DNA from: PHAA01 sp022706565
GTDB lineage: Bacteria > Bacillota > Syntrophomonadia > Syntrophomonadales > Syntrophomonadaceae
Assembly (NCBI GenBank): GCA_040769385.1
Contig: JAXGLD010000003.1
Location: forward strand, 124,001-188,000
DNA length: 64,000 bases
Reading direction: 5' to 3'
In this document: one piece after another, positions 34,283 to 43,568 of the stretch
Layout of the letters: the number at the start of each line of letters is the position of its first letter
Position numbering within the stretch: position 1 is the stretch's first letter
Notes under the pieces: generated by a model
What the model was told of the DNA's origin: nothing
What the model saw: the letters and a program-made list of their open reading frames with translations, nothing else
Databases searched by the model: none
Program-made: the position numbers and the translations under genes

Positions 34283-34470
34283 TACGCCAACCGGATTAAT
34301 GCGATCAGCTGGCTCGGGATGTGGCCGACTCCGGCTGTTCCCCTTGACTATGCAGAGCTAATGAGCGAGGATGACAGGGCAGGAATAATTGGATAATTGT
34401 AGAACAGAATAAGAAAATACCTGTTTATTCGGGCAAGCTTTATTGGCCGTGGTCTTGAAGGAGGTTGCCA

Positions 34471-35898
34471 ATGCTGGACCGGGATTTATTGGCTGATGTG
34501 TTGGATACAGCTCTGAAGAAGGGCGGCCAGTTTGCGGACATATATATCGAGGACAGGCTGACCAGCAACATCCTGTGTGATGACGATCGCATCGAAAGGA
34601 TTCACCGCGGACGGGAAAAAGGCGCGGGAATCAGACTCATCGAGGATGGCCGCACTTTCTATGTTTACACCAATGATTTGTCCCGGGAAGGCCTGATCAA
34701 GGCGGCTGCCCTGGTCAGCCATGGTATCGATGCTCCCTGTCCTGCCTATCATCCGGCAACCGAGCTGCACTTGATTAACACCGAACTTCCAATCAATATC
34801 CGGCGCCTGCCGGAGCAAGTCGATTTTGCCGAAAAAATAGAATATGTGCTGAATGCCAACCAGGTGGCCCGCGACTTGGGTGATGAGATCAAACAGGTGA
34901 CAGTTGCCGCCGGTGATTTGCATAAACGGGTTCAAATAGCCAATTCCGATGGTGAGTATATCGAAGATGAGACTGCCCGGGTGCGACTGATGGTGAATGT
35001 GGTAGCGGCGCGGGGAGACCAGGTACAGACCGGTCAGGAGGTTGTCGGCGGAGTATCCGGATGGGAGTTGCTGGAGCAGGTTGCGGTGGAGGATTTGGCG
35101 GCCGGAGCAGCCCGCCGAGCCATCGCCATGTTATCCGCGCCTCCGGCCCCGGCTGGATGCATGCCGGTGGTCATGCACGCTGATGCGGGCGGGACCATGA
35201 TCCATGAAGCCTGCGGGCATGGTTTGGAAGCTGACCTGGTCCAGAAGGGACTGTCGGTATATAGTAACAAGATTGGCCAATTGGTGGCCAGCCCGATTGT
35301 CAGTGTGGTTGACGACGCCACCTTGCCGGGTAAATACGGCAGCTATCGATGGGATGACGAGGCCTCCCCGGCCAGACGCACCTTGCTTATAGAAGACGGA
35401 TATCTGCGTGGATTTTTGAACGACCGGCTATCAGCCGCCAGAGCCGGAACTGAGTTGACCGGCAACGGCAGGCGTGAGTCCTACATGGAAAAACCCATCC
35501 CCCGCATGAGCAATACCTTTATCACCCCGGGCAGAGATGACCCGAATCAAATCATCCGGGATACCAAGCAGGGTTTACTGGTCAAGAAGATGGGTGGAGG
35601 CCAGGTAAACACCGCCAATGGCGATTTCGTTTTTGATGTTCAGGAAGGCTATATGATAAAAAACGGAGAAATAAGTCATCCGGTGCGGGGGGCCACTCTT
35701 ATCGGCAACGGGCCCCGTTCCCTGATGGATATAGACCGGGTCGGTTACGACCTCGGATTCGCTATCGGAGTCTGCGGCAAAGAGGGACAGGGAATCCCAG
35801 TAGGTGATGCCCAGCCCACTATTCGCATCCGTGAACTGACGGTGGGAGGCACTGGCATGAGCGGCGGGCCCCTTATAAAGAAAATCTGGAGAAAGTAG
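34471..35898 (+). CDS. tldD: TldD family metalloprotease
   Basis: 475-residue TldD, the catalytic half of the TldD/TldE heterodimeric zinc protease that degrades unfolded peptides and matures microcins in enterobacteria. The HExxxH zinc motif is seen as HEACGHGLEADLVQKG near residue 247, with further conserved blocks GSYRWDDEASPARRTLLIEDG and GTGMSGGPLIKK at the C-terminus. I chose ATG 34471 (AAGGAGG seven bases upstream) rather than TTG 34465. It is followed directly by its partner. Confidence 0.94.
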   Translation: MLDRDLLADVLDTALKKGGQFADIYIEDRLTSNILCDDDRIERIHRGREKGAGIRLIEDGRTFYVYTNDLSREGLIKAAALVSHGIDAPCPAYHPATELHLINTELPINIRRLPEQVDFAEKIEYVLNANQVARDLGDEIKQVTVAAGDLHKRVQIANSDGEYIEDETARVRLMVNVVAARGDQVQTGQEVVGGVSGWELLEQVAVEDLAAGAARRAIAMLSAPPAPAGCMPVVMHADAGGTMIHEACGHGLEADLVQKGLSVYSNKIGQLVASPIVSVVDDATLPGKYGSYRWDDEASPARRTLLIEDGYLRGFLNDRLSAARAGTELTGNGRRESYMEKPIPRMSNTFITPGRDDPNQIIRDTKQGLLVKKMGGGQVNTANGDFVFDVQEGYMIKNGEISHPVRGATLIGNGPRSLMDIDRVGYDLGFAIGVCGKEGQGIPVGDAQPTIRIRELTVGGTGMSGGPLIKKIWRK

Positions 35899-35908
35899 GT
35901 GCCGTGGG

Positions 35909-37246
35909 GTGGAAGCTACCCTAAGAAGAGCGGGAGAAGAAGCCCTGCATAATGTCCGCGCTGCCGGTCTAAGCGGCGAAGCGTTTCTGATGCATAACCG
36001 GGAACTGAGCATCGAGGTCAGCGGTGGGAAAACTGAGACATTAAAGGAAGCTGAACAGACGGGCCTGGGCGTCAGAGTTTTCAATGGCCGGCGGATGGGG
36101 TTTGCCTATACCACCGATCTTAGTGGCCCATCTGTAGTGGAAGCCGTCCGGGAAGCAGCCCGTATAGCGGAATTTTCCTCTGCCGATGAGTTTAACGGAC
36201 TCCCGGAAGGGAGACGGGTGTATCCGGGCATGATGATCCTGGATGAAAACCTCCATTCCCTGCCACTGGCAGCCAAGATAGAGTTGGCGCGAGAGGTCGA
36301 GCGAGCCGCCCGTAATTATCATCCCAGCATCCAGATTATAGACAGAGCCGGCTATGAAGAGTACGAAACCGCTGTCCTGGTCATGAACAGCCGCGATATA
36401 TACGCCTTCGGCCAGGCCAATTACTGCGGTCTGCATGTATCCCTGGCGGCAGTGACCCCTGAAGAAACCCAAAGCGGTTTCGCTTATACCCTGCAAAGAA
36501 AAGCTGGTTCCCTTAATCCTGGAGAGGTGGCGGAGGAAGCGGCCAATAAGGCTTTGCGCAGCCTGAATGCCCGTACAATTCCCAGCCAGGTCCTGCCCTG
36601 TGTGCTGGATTCACAAGTAACCGCCCAATTCCTGGGCTTATTGTCGGTATCTGTCCAAGCCGACAATGTTCTGAAAGGCAAGTCCATGCTGGCGGGCAGG
36701 GTGGGCCAGTCGGTGGTCTCCCCGCTGCTGACGGTGGCCGATGATGCTGCTCGCGAAGACGGGGTGGCCGGGTTTCCCTTCGATGGCGAAGGTATACCAT
36801 CGACTCGGACGGTGGTGATTGAGAATGGTATTCTAAACGGATTTTTGTATGATACCTATACCGCCCGGAAGTCGGGAACCCAATCGACCGGCAATGCAGT
36901 TCGATCTTTCCGCAGCCTGCCGGCGGTGGGGAGCACAAGCCTGATGGTGGCCCCGGGCTCGACAGCGCAGCCGGCATTATGGGAAGACCTCGAAGAGGGA
37001 CTGTATGTAACTCAAATTATGGGGATGCACACCGCCAATTCCATCACCGGGGATTTTTCTCTGGGGGCCGCCGGGATACTGATAGAGCGCGGTCAGCTTA
37101 CCTATCCGGTGAGGGGAATTACCATCGCCGGTAATCTGCTGGATTTGCTGCGGGACGTAGATGGGGTGGGCAGCGATTGGCGGTTTTATGGCAGCCGGGC
37201 GGCGCCATCGCTTCGATGTCGAAGTCTCAATGTTGCTGGCAATTAG
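35909..37246 (+). CDS. tldE: TldE/PmbA family protein (TldD partner)
   Basis: 445-residue PmbA/TldE-type subunit. It shares the fold of TldD but lacks the HExxxH motif, as expected for the non-catalytic partner. Typical stretches are GVRVFNGRRMGFAYTTDLSG near residue 50, GFPFDGEGIPSTRTVVIENG near 291 and the C-terminal GDFSLGAAGILIERGQL. It starts at GTG 35909 with AGTAGGTG upstream, ten bases after tldD. The two form one unit. Confidence 0.93.
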   Translation: MEATLRRAGEEALHNVRAAGLSGEAFLMHNRELSIEVSGGKTETLKEAEQTGLGVRVFNGRRMGFAYTTDLSGPSVVEAVREAARIAEFSSADEFNGLPEGRRVYPGMMILDENLHSLPLAAKIELAREVERAARNYHPSIQIIDRAGYEEYETAVLVMNSRDIYAFGQANYCGLHVSLAAVTPEETQSGFAYTLQRKAGSLNPGEVAEEAANKALRSLNARTIPSQVLPCVLDSQVTAQFLGLLSVSVQADNVLKGKSMLAGRVGQSVVSPLLTVADDAAREDGVAGFPFDGEGIPSTRTVVIENGILNGFLYDTYTARKSGTQSTGNAVRSFRSLPAVGSTSLMVAPGSTAQPALWEDLEEGLYVTQIMGMHTANSITGDFSLGAAGILIERGQLTYPVRGITIAGNLLDLLRDVDGVGSDWRFYGSRAAPSLRCRSLNVAGN

Positions 37247-37261
37247 AGGGGAGGAAGTCGG

Positions 37262-37699
37262 GTGGCCACAATATGGGTTATTAATGGCCCTAATCTGAAC
37301 ATGCTGGGGGTCAGGGAGCAGCAGATCTACGGCGGCACCAGCCTGGAGGAAATAAATGCGGACTTGCAGGCGCGGGCCGATGTAGCCGGGATAGACATAG
37401 CATTCTTCCAATCCAACCATGAGGGGGAATTGGTAGACCAGATTCATAAGGCCTATGGATTGGTGGACTGTATTATCATAAACCCCGGGGCTTATACTCA
37501 TTACAGCATTGCTATCCTTGATGCTCTTAAGACTGTACAGATTCCCGTGATCGAGGTCCATCTGTCCAACATTTACAGTCGGGAGTCATTCCGGCACCGG
37601 TCCCTTATCTCCTCCTTGGCGGTGGGCGGGGTCTTCGGCCTGGGACCTTTGGGCTATAGACTGGCCCTCGAGGCTGCCGCCGAGATAGTGAAATCTTGA
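37262..37699 (+). CDS. aroQ: 3-Dehydroquinate dehydratase, type II
   Basis: 145-residue dodecameric type II dehydroquinase that makes 3-dehydroshikimate. Conserved parts: INGPNLNMLGVREQQIYGG (Arg and Tyr catalytic), QSNHEGELVDQIH, NPGAYTHYSIAILDAL (Asn) and EVHLSNIYSRESFRH (His). It starts at GTG 37262 behind GAGGAAG. It lies 14 kb from aroE/aroC/aroK; aroA, aroB and aroF/G are not in the window. Confidence 0.96.
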   Translation: MATIWVINGPNLNMLGVREQQIYGGTSLEEINADLQARADVAGIDIAFFQSNHEGELVDQIHKAYGLVDCIIINPGAYTHYSIAILDALKTVQIPVIEVHLSNIYSRESFRHRSLISSLAVGGVFGLGPLGYRLALEAAAEIVKS

Positions 37700-37721
37700 G
37701 CGCAGGATGGAGCCACTTACC

Positions 37722-38786
37722 ATGATGGAGCAAAGAGTAAGAAACCTGCGGCAGTTCCTGGAGACCAACCACCTGGATGCCTGCCTGGTTACCAAGCCGG
37801 AAAACATCTTTTATCTCTCCGGTTTTACCGGGGGCAGTGACGCCCGGTTAGTAGTCGGACTGGCCGATAAGTACATTGTGACCGACAGCCGTTATCTGGA
37901 GCAGGTGGAACGGGAATGCGCCGATTGGGAGTTGGTCAGAGTCCAGGGCGGCGGGCTTGACAGCCTGGCAGCTATTTGCGATAAATATAATAGCCTGGCG
38001 GTGGAAAGTCATCATGTAACCCATGGCCTGTTTCTTCGCCTGCAGTCGGCCCTTAAGGCTCAGTTGTCACCCCGGGAGAACATTATAGAAGGGCTGCGTC
38101 GGCAAAAGGATTCCGCTGAACTGGACCGATTGAGATCGGCCGCCAGGGTTGGGGATGAGGTTTTCCAACTCATTATCCGGGAGATCCAGCCGGGTTGGAG
38201 CGAGGTCCAGGTGGCCAACCAGATCGCCAGTTACCTGAGGGAATTGGGATGCAGCCAGGAAGCCTTTCCGACCATCGCCGTGGCCGGCGAAAACGCGGCT
38301 TTGCCGCATGGCCAGCCAGGCTCAAGGCAGTTGCTGAAAGGCGATATGCTGACCATGGATTTCGGTGGCTTTTACCAAGGGTATGCCGGGGATATGACCA
38401 GGACCATAGCGATTGCCCAAGCTTCCCCCCGGTTGCGGGAGGTTTACAGCCGGGTTTTGGAAGCCCAGCAAAAGGGGGTAGCCAGTATCAAGGCCGGAGT
38501 CAAGGCAAAGACCGTAGACCAATTGGTCAGACTTGAGCTGGCCCGGCATGGACTGGATGATTACTTCTTGCACAGTACCGGGCATGGCGTGGGCCTGGAG
38601 ATTCATGAGGCGCCCAGCCTGTCCAGTCACTCCGAGGACGTGCTGGAAGAAAACATGGTGGTAACTGTAGAGCCAGGAGTATACATAGCCGGGTGGGGCG
38701 GAATAAGGATTGAGGACACCGTCATCGTGCGGCACGATGGATGCGAAGTCATTACGGCTTCAGGAAAAGAGCTATTAATTATTTGA
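37722..38786 (+). CDS. Xaa-Pro aminopeptidase/dipeptidase (M24 family)
   Basis: About 354-residue metallopeptidase removing residues next to proline. The N-terminal creatinase domain (about 1-125, TKPENIFYLSGFTGG) is followed by the pita-bread domain with metal ligands in TMDFGGFYQGYAGDMTRT, HSTGHGVGLEIHEAP and VTVEPGVYIAGWGGIRIEDT. I chose ATG 37722, nine bases after GGATGGAG; ATG 37707 is also possible. The order M24 peptidase-efp is standard in Firmicutes. Confidence 0.93.
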   Translation: MMEQRVRNLRQFLETNHLDACLVTKPENIFYLSGFTGGSDARLVVGLADKYIVTDSRYLEQVERECADWELVRVQGGGLDSLAAICDKYNSLAVESHHVTHGLFLRLQSALKAQLSPRENIIEGLRRQKDSAELDRLRSAARVGDEVFQLIIREIQPGWSEVQVANQIASYLRELGCSQEAFPTIAVAGENAALPHGQPGSRQLLKGDMLTMDFGGFYQGYAGDMTRTIAIAQASPRLREVYSRVLEAQQKGVASIKAGVKAKTVDQLVRLELARHGLDDYFLHSTGHGVGLEIHEAPSLSSHSEDVLEENMVVTVEPGVYIAGWGGIRIEDTVIVRHDGCEVITASGKELLII

Positions 38787-38798
38787 TGGAGGGATAGG

Positions 38799-39356
38799 AT
38801 GATCTCGGTTAATGACTTCAAGACCGGTGTTACTGTGGAACTGGAAGGACAAGTGTATCAGGTGGTAGATTTCCAGCATGTCAAGCCTGGCAAAGGGGCG
38901 GCTTTCGTCCGCGCCAAACTCAAGAATGTCAAATCCGGGGGTGTGGTGGAAAAGACCTTCCGGGGCGGTGAAAAAATACACCGGGCCCATCTCGACAAGC
39001 GCGGCATGCAATATCTCTATATGGATGGGAACGATTACATTTTTATGGACAATGACAACTACGAACAACTGTCTATCAGCCGGGATGAGATGGGTGATGG
39101 GGTCAAGTGGCTCAAGGAGAACATGAACATCATGGTGCTGATGTACCAAAATCAGATAATGGGCATTGAGCTGCCCAATTTCATAGAGATGGAGGTAGTT
39201 GATACTGAACCCGGAATAAAAGGGGATACCGCCACCGGGGCCACCAAATTGGCACGGTTGGAGACCGGTGCCACTGTGCAGGTGCCACTATTTGTTAACA
39301 CCGGTGACCGCTTGCGCATCGATACCAGGACCGGAGAGTACATGGAGAGGGTATAA
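38799..39356 (+). CDS. efp: Elongation factor P
   Basis: 185-residue EF-P, which relieves ribosome stalling at polyproline. Three OB-like domains; the domain I tip loop is PGKGAAFVRAKLKN, so the modified residue position is Lys32 region. The C-terminal signature GDTATGATKLARLETGATVQ and GDRLRIDTRTGEYMERV are intact. The ATG follows GGAGGGATAGG. EF-P is consistent with the proline-rich tails in this genome (VanW protein, FAD/Fe-S protein). Confidence 0.97.
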   Translation: MISVNDFKTGVTVELEGQVYQVVDFQHVKPGKGAAFVRAKLKNVKSGGVVEKTFRGGEKIHRAHLDKRGMQYLYMDGNDYIFMDNDNYEQLSISRDEMGDGVKWLKENMNIMVLMYQNQIMGIELPNFIEMEVVDTEPGIKGDTATGATKLARLETGATVQVPLFVNTGDRLRIDTRTGEYMERV

Positions 39357-39462
39357 GACCTGGTTCAATTGATTTTTTGAAAACAAGTTTATTTCCTCCT
39401 TTTTAAACTAATAATAAAGTCAATCAAAAGCTTTATTGTTATGACAAAAGGGGGATTTTAAT

Positions 39463-39885
39463 TTGCAGAGTATAATTGAGAAGGTCAGTTATCTGCAGGG
39501 TTTGAGTGAGGGGTTGACCATCAATGAAGGCAGCCCGCAGGGAAAAATCATATCCGGCATGTTGGCTGTGCTCAATGAGATGGCTGACGAGATCTGTGCT
39601 TTGCAGGCGCAACTGGAACAAATGCACAGTTATATCGAGTGTGTTGATGATGACCTGTTGGATTTGGAGGAAATAATAGCCGGAGAAGAATACCTGGAGA
39701 TTCTATGCGGCCATTGCGGAGAGCAGCTTTATGTGGAAACCGATAGTATAGAAGATGAAGATACTATAGAAATAATTTGCCCCAACTGCAATGAAACGGT
39801 GTTTATAAATGATGGAGCCTTCGATTATCAGCATATGCCTGAGGATGAGGATATGGGACTGGAAGGCAATCATTCTACGCCCTAA
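39463..39885 (+). CDS. CD1247 N-terminal domain / zinc-ribbon-like protein
   Basis: 140-residue protein. An N-terminal helical region (residues 1-75, IIEKVSYLQGLSEGLTINEG, coiled coil LQAQLEQMHSYIE) is of the CD1247-N type found across Clostridia; the C-terminal part has CGHC near 83 and CPNC near 107, a likely zinc ribbon, then an acidic tail. Function is unknown; it is commonly found near efp and spoIIIA. It starts at TTG 39463 behind AAAGGGGGAT. A 9-bp imperfect hairpin (39887-39906) follows. Confidence 0.83.
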   Translation: MQSIIEKVSYLQGLSEGLTINEGSPQGKIISGMLAVLNEMADEICALQAQLEQMHSYIECVDDDLLDLEEIIAGEEYLEILCGHCGEQLYVETDSIEDEDTIEIICPNCNETVFINDGAFDYQHMPEDEDMGLEGNHSTP

Positions 39886-39906
39886 CCAGGGAATGAATTC
39901 TCCTGG

Positions 39907-40051
39907 AGTAAATAAGAAGTATGTATCTTGGCACACCCAAAAAACTTGGGCAAGGGCCATTGAGATGCCGGTGGAGGTATGATCCTGGAGAAACGCCGAT
40001 GTGACCGGTGTTTTATAATACATCGCCCGCTACCCTTATAAGACTGTCGGC
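39907..40051 (+). other. Gene-free, possibly transcribed stretch before spoIIIA
   Basis: No ORF of note lies between the CD1247-type gene and spoIIIAA, yet the stretch ends in a strong terminator at 40052. It contains a CCCAA/TTGGG hairpin (about 39947-39961) and a TATAAT at 40014-40019 without a -35. It may be the 3' UTR of the upstream gene or a small RNA of about 100-150 nt. It does not match any riboswitch I know. Confidence 0.35.
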
Positions 40052-40083
40052 AGGGGAAACTCGTAATGAGTTTCCCCTTTTTT
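40052..40083 (+). terminator. Strong Rho-independent terminator before spoIIIA
   Basis: Perfect 11-bp stem AGGGGAAACTC / GAGTTTCCCCT with loop GTAAT and T6. The spoIIIA promoter must lie between here and 40189; GTATATT at 40097-40103 resembles a sigma-E -35, but no good -10 follows. Confidence 0.93.
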
Positions 40084-40188
40084 ATGTCCCGTTTTGGTAT
40101 ATTTTTCTCCTTGGTCCAGTAATTATTAGTGATCGTGATCGATAAGCATGACCAACGTCAAAGAAATGGGGAATAGGGGGCGTCAGCC

Positions 40189-41139
40189 GTGACCCAAGGT
40201 GATCTGATCCGGAAAGACATATTGCCATTTCTCCCCGCCAGAATAAAAAATCTGTTCCTTAACCTGGATGACAATCATTATGGCGGTCTGGAAGAAATCC
40301 GTCTTCGGCAGGGGAAGCCACTATGTCTGAGAATCGGCGAACAAGACTTCACCTTTGATGTACGGGGCAGGCTGGTTCTGAATCTGGCTAATGGATTCAC
40401 AGTCAGCAGCGAAGACATCCAGCGTACGGTAGCCTCCATCAGTGAAAATTCCCTGTATGCATTTGAAGACGATATTGGCCGTGGCTTCATTACCATCCCC
40501 GGGGGGCACCGGGTGGGACTAGCCGGTCAAGCGGTATTGTCCAGCAACCAAATCAGGACGATGAAGCACTTTTCCGGGGTATCCTTTCGGATTGCCCGGG
40601 AGGTGCCGGGCTGTGCGGAAGGGATAGTAGGGTTTATTGGGGCCCGGGGTTGGCCTCCGGGCAACACCCTTTTGATATCCCCCCCCCGCTGCGGTAAAAC
40701 CACGATTCTAAGAGACCTGGCCCGGATATTATCAAACGGTACGCACCTCCATCGAGGCTGCAATGTGGTGATTGTGGATGAGCGTTCCGAACTAGCCGGG
40801 ACTTACCAGGGCCATGCCCAGATGGATGTCGGTCTCCGCACCGACGTGCTCGATGGCTGCCCCAAAGCGGCAGGCATGATAATGGCGATTCGCTCTCTGG
40901 GTCCCCAGGTCATCGTAACCGATGAAATAGGACGACGCGAGGATGTAGATGCAATTAGCGATTGTGTCAATGCGGGTGTCAGTGTGGTTACCAGCATCCA
41001 CGGCCGCGACGTCGATGAAGTTAGGAAACGCCCCTTGATCAGGGAACTGCTGGATAGCAATGCCTTTGTGAATGGTATTGTTTTATCCCGGCGCAAGGGG
41101 CCAGGTACGATAGATAACATGATCAGGTGGGATTCTTGA
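40189..41139 (+). CDS. spoIIIAA: Stage III sporulation protein AA (ATPase)
   Basis: 316-residue AAA-like ATPase resembling type II/III/IV secretion ATPases, cytoplasmic motor of the SpoIIIA-SpoIIQ channel that joins mother cell and forespore. Walker A is SPPRCGKTTILRDLARIL near residue 163; Walker B-like VIVTDEIGR near 243; N-terminal domain as in the family. It starts at GTG 40189 after AGGGGGCG. First of eight closely packed genes; expected to be sigma-E dependent. Confidence 0.95.
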   Translation: MTQGDLIRKDILPFLPARIKNLFLNLDDNHYGGLEEIRLRQGKPLCLRIGEQDFTFDVRGRLVLNLANGFTVSSEDIQRTVASISENSLYAFEDDIGRGFITIPGGHRVGLAGQAVLSSNQIRTMKHFSGVSFRIAREVPGCAEGIVGFIGARGWPPGNTLLISPPRCGKTTILRDLARILSNGTHLHRGCNVVIVDERSELAGTYQGHAQMDVGLRTDVLDGCPKAAGMIMAIRSLGPQVIVTDEIGRREDVDAISDCVNAGVSVVTSIHGRDVDEVRKRPLIRELLDSNAFVNGIVLSRRKGPGTIDNMIRWDS

Positions 41140-41663
41140 TGTTTTGGCCTAAATTGCTGGGAGTATTACTAATAATAGGCGGTTGCGGCTGCTATGGACT
41201 GATGAGTGCTAACCGTCTCCATAGAAGGGTGGAACAACTCCTTAATATGAGGTTGGCTCTGGCCTGCCTGGAGAAGGAAATCAACTATCTCCGTGCTCCC
41301 TTGCCGGCTGCTCTGAGCCGGGCAGCGCAAGGTGCGGCTGAACCAGCCCGAAGCCTGTTTGCAGCTACCAGCCAGGATCTGCAAACCCGGGAGGGCATCA
41401 CCATAAATGAGGCCTGGCGGCACAATCTGCATTCTCTTTACCAGCAGACCGACCTCAATGACCAGGACTTGGAATTACTGCTTGTAATGGCACCGCAACT
41501 GGGCATGTCCGGGGGGGAGGAACAGGTGAAACTGCTGACCATGGTTCAGGAGCAGCTGAAGGTGCAGGAAGACCGGGCCCGGCTTGAAGAAGAAAACGGG
41601 CGCAAATTAAGGGTCTATGGGGGCTTTGCCTTTGGCGCGACCGTGGTCCTGTTGTTGCTCTGA
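41139..41663 (+). CDS. spoIIIAB: Stage III sporulation protein AB
   Basis: 174-residue membrane protein with an N-terminal helix (about 3-22), a soluble GspF-like helical domain and a C-terminal helix (about 158-174). Typical motifs: CLEKEINYLRAPLPAAL and LGMSGGEEQVKLL. I chose ATG 41139, which overlaps the spoIIIAA stop by one base and follows AGGTGG; the GTG at 41127 lies within that site. It resembles the platform protein of type II secretion. Confidence 0.93.
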   Translation: MFWPKLLGVLLIIGGCGCYGLMSANRLHRRVEQLLNMRLALACLEKEINYLRAPLPAALSRAAQGAAEPARSLFAATSQDLQTREGITINEAWRHNLHSLYQQTDLNDQDLELLLVMAPQLGMSGGEEQVKLLTMVQEQLKVQEDRARLEEENGRKLRVYGGFAFGATVVLLLL

Positions 41664-41741
41664 ATACCATCATAATTGCTTGGCCCTGGCAGGAGTGGCA
41701 ATGGCAACCGCCCGGGTAATAAAAACAGGAGGAAAAGCATA

Positions 41742-41936
41742 ATGAACATCGATATTCTCTTCCGTATTGCCGGCATAGGTATCCTGATATCGGTTCTATG
41801 TATCGTTCTTAAGCAGGCCCAGAAGCAGGAACAGGCGGAAATGCTGACTCTGGCTGGAGTCGTAGTGGTTCTGATTATGGTCGTGCAATTGATGAACCAG
41901 CTTTTCACAACCGTTCGCGCGGTATTCGCTCTGTAG
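41742..41936 (+). CDS. spoIIIAC: Stage III sporulation protein AC
   Basis: 64-residue protein with two membrane helices (about 5-23 and 35-55), the normal SpoIIIAC size. Contains the family KQAQKQEQAEMLTLAGVVV. The ATG at 41742 follows ACAGGAGGAAAAG; upstream in-frame codons would add only low-complexity sequence. Confidence 0.93.
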   Translation: MNIDILFRIAGIGILISVLCIVLKQAQKQEQAEMLTLAGVVVVLIMVVQLMNQLFTTVRAVFAL

Positions 41937-41963
41937 CACGCAGTCTCGGAAGGGGACATTGAC

Positions 41964-42353
41964 ATGGATATAGCTCAAGTCATTGGACTAGCTCTGGTCA
42001 CGACAGTATTTTTGATGTTGCTAAGGCAGGAGAAACCGGTTATGGCAGTGCTGCTCAGCCTGGCCTTCGGTGTGATTATATTCATATCTATGCTGGATAA
42101 ATTGTCGGCCATTATCGACATAATGAGGGAATTGACTCAAAAGGCCGGCATCAACAACTTTTTTTTCAGCACTGTGCTAAAAATCATGGGAGTGGCCTAT
42201 CTGGGTGAGTTTGCCGCCGTCATCTGCCAGGATGCCGGTGAACAGGCGGTCGCCAAGAAGATTGAATTCGCAGCCAAGATAATTATTGCAGTGTTGGCTT
42301 TGCCCATCCTGGTGGCCATATTGGAATCACTCCTGGAACTAATGCCGAGATAA
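41964..42353 (+). CDS. spoIIIAD: Stage III sporulation protein AD
   Basis: 129-residue protein with three or four membrane helices, homologous to SpoIIIAC in its first part. Conserved block LKIMGVAYLGEFAAVICQDAG near residue 73. The ATG at 41964 has GGAAGGGG upstream. Acts with SpoIIIAC in the mother-cell membrane part of the channel. Confidence 0.94.
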   Translation: MDIAQVIGLALVTTVFLMLLRQEKPVMAVLLSLAFGVIIFISMLDKLSAIIDIMRELTQKAGINNFFFSTVLKIMGVAYLGEFAAVICQDAGEQAVAKKIEFAAKIIIAVLALPILVAILESLLELMPR

Positions 42354-42376
42354 TTTGAAGCAGCAGGTGATGGCAC

Positions 42377-43555
42377 TTGGTCAGAATAATCAGCTTATTT
42401 ATATTGGCGGCTTGCCTGTTATTATTCAGCCCGGGCCTGGCCGGAGCCGCCTCCGAACCGACCGCCCCGACTTTTTCAGTCCAGGACACCATGGATAGTC
42501 TTGATTTGCAGGATTTGGAGAAATTTCGCAATCAGGTCGAGGACGAAATGGATCCTTTCCTCACGGAAAAAGGTGTGCGGGAATGGCTAGCCGACTTCAT
42601 CAAGGGAGACTGGCAGTTTGATTTCGGGCAAATTACCGAGACCATCATCCAGTTTCTGTTTAAGGAGATCCTGGCCAATTCCAGCCTGCTGTCCAAGCTG
42701 ATAATTTTATCGGTCCTGGCGGCATTGCTGATAAACCTGCAGACATCGTTTGCCTCCGGGATCGGCCGGCTTTCCTACCTGGTCTGTTTTCTGGCAATGT
42801 GTGCTCTGGCCTTGGGCAGTTTCAGAGTGGCCCTGGGGATTGGTAAGCAAACCATCAGCAACATGTCCGACTTCATGATGGGGGTCTTGCCGCCGATGAT
42901 GGCCCTGGTAGCCGGGCTTGGCCATCTGAATACGTCAGCCATGTTGTTTCCCTTGCTGATGATGGTGGCCACCGTGTTCGGCAATGCTATCAAAAACGTA
43001 GTCTTCCCGTTGATCATCATGTCCGCTGTGTTGAGCCTGGCCAACCAACTTTCGGAGACGGTCAAGGTAGAAAGACTGGCTCGCTTCTGTTCCCAGATGG
43101 CACAGATAATACTAGGATTCCTGATGACAGTGTTTGTCGGGGTACTGACCCTGCGTTCATTATATGCTTCGGTTTTGGATAAAGTAGCCCTGCGCACTAC
43201 CCGTTTCGTTACTGACAATGCCATCCCGATTGTCGGCAAAATGGTCGGGGACACGGTGGAAGTGGCGGCCGGTTATGTGGTGATGCTCAAGGATGCCCTG
43301 GGGATCTTCGCTGCTCTTTCCATCCTGGGGATCATCATTTTCCCGGTACTGAAGATTGCCGCTCTTGGATTGATATATAAACTGGTAGGGGCGGTGGTGG
43401 AACCAATGGGAGATGCGAAAACCGCTGCCATCCTGGAGGTCATGAGCGCCCACCTCTTCCTGCTGATGGCCGCTACGGCTGCGGTAGCGGTGATGTTTTT
43501 CATAATGATCGCCATACTGGCGGGAGTATCCAGCGGTTTTACCATGCTTAAATAA
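42377..43555 (+). CDS. spoIIIAE: Stage III sporulation protein AE
   Basis: 392-residue polytopic membrane protein. A signal peptide (FILAACLLLFSPGLAGAAS) is followed by a soluble part and seven or so helices from about residue 100. Family blocks include MMGVLPPMMALVAGLGHLN and PIVGKMVGDTVEVAAGYVVM. It starts at TTG 42377 with AGGTGAT upstream. It is the largest membrane component of the SpoIIIA complex. Confidence 0.94.
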   Translation: MVRIISLFILAACLLLFSPGLAGAASEPTAPTFSVQDTMDSLDLQDLEKFRNQVEDEMDPFLTEKGVREWLADFIKGDWQFDFGQITETIIQFLFKEILANSSLLSKLIILSVLAALLINLQTSFASGIGRLSYLVCFLAMCALALGSFRVALGIGKQTISNMSDFMMGVLPPMMALVAGLGHLNTSAMLFPLLMMVATVFGNAIKNVVFPLIIMSAVLSLANQLSETVKVERLARFCSQMAQIILGFLMTVFVGVLTLRSLYASVLDKVALRTTRFVTDNAIPIVGKMVGDTVEVAAGYVVMLKDALGIFAALSILGIIIFPVLKIAALGLIYKLVGAVVEPMGDAKTAAILEVMSAHLFLLMAATAAVAVMFFIMIAILAGVSSGFTMLK

Positions 43556-43568
43556 GTGGGGGGGCAAT

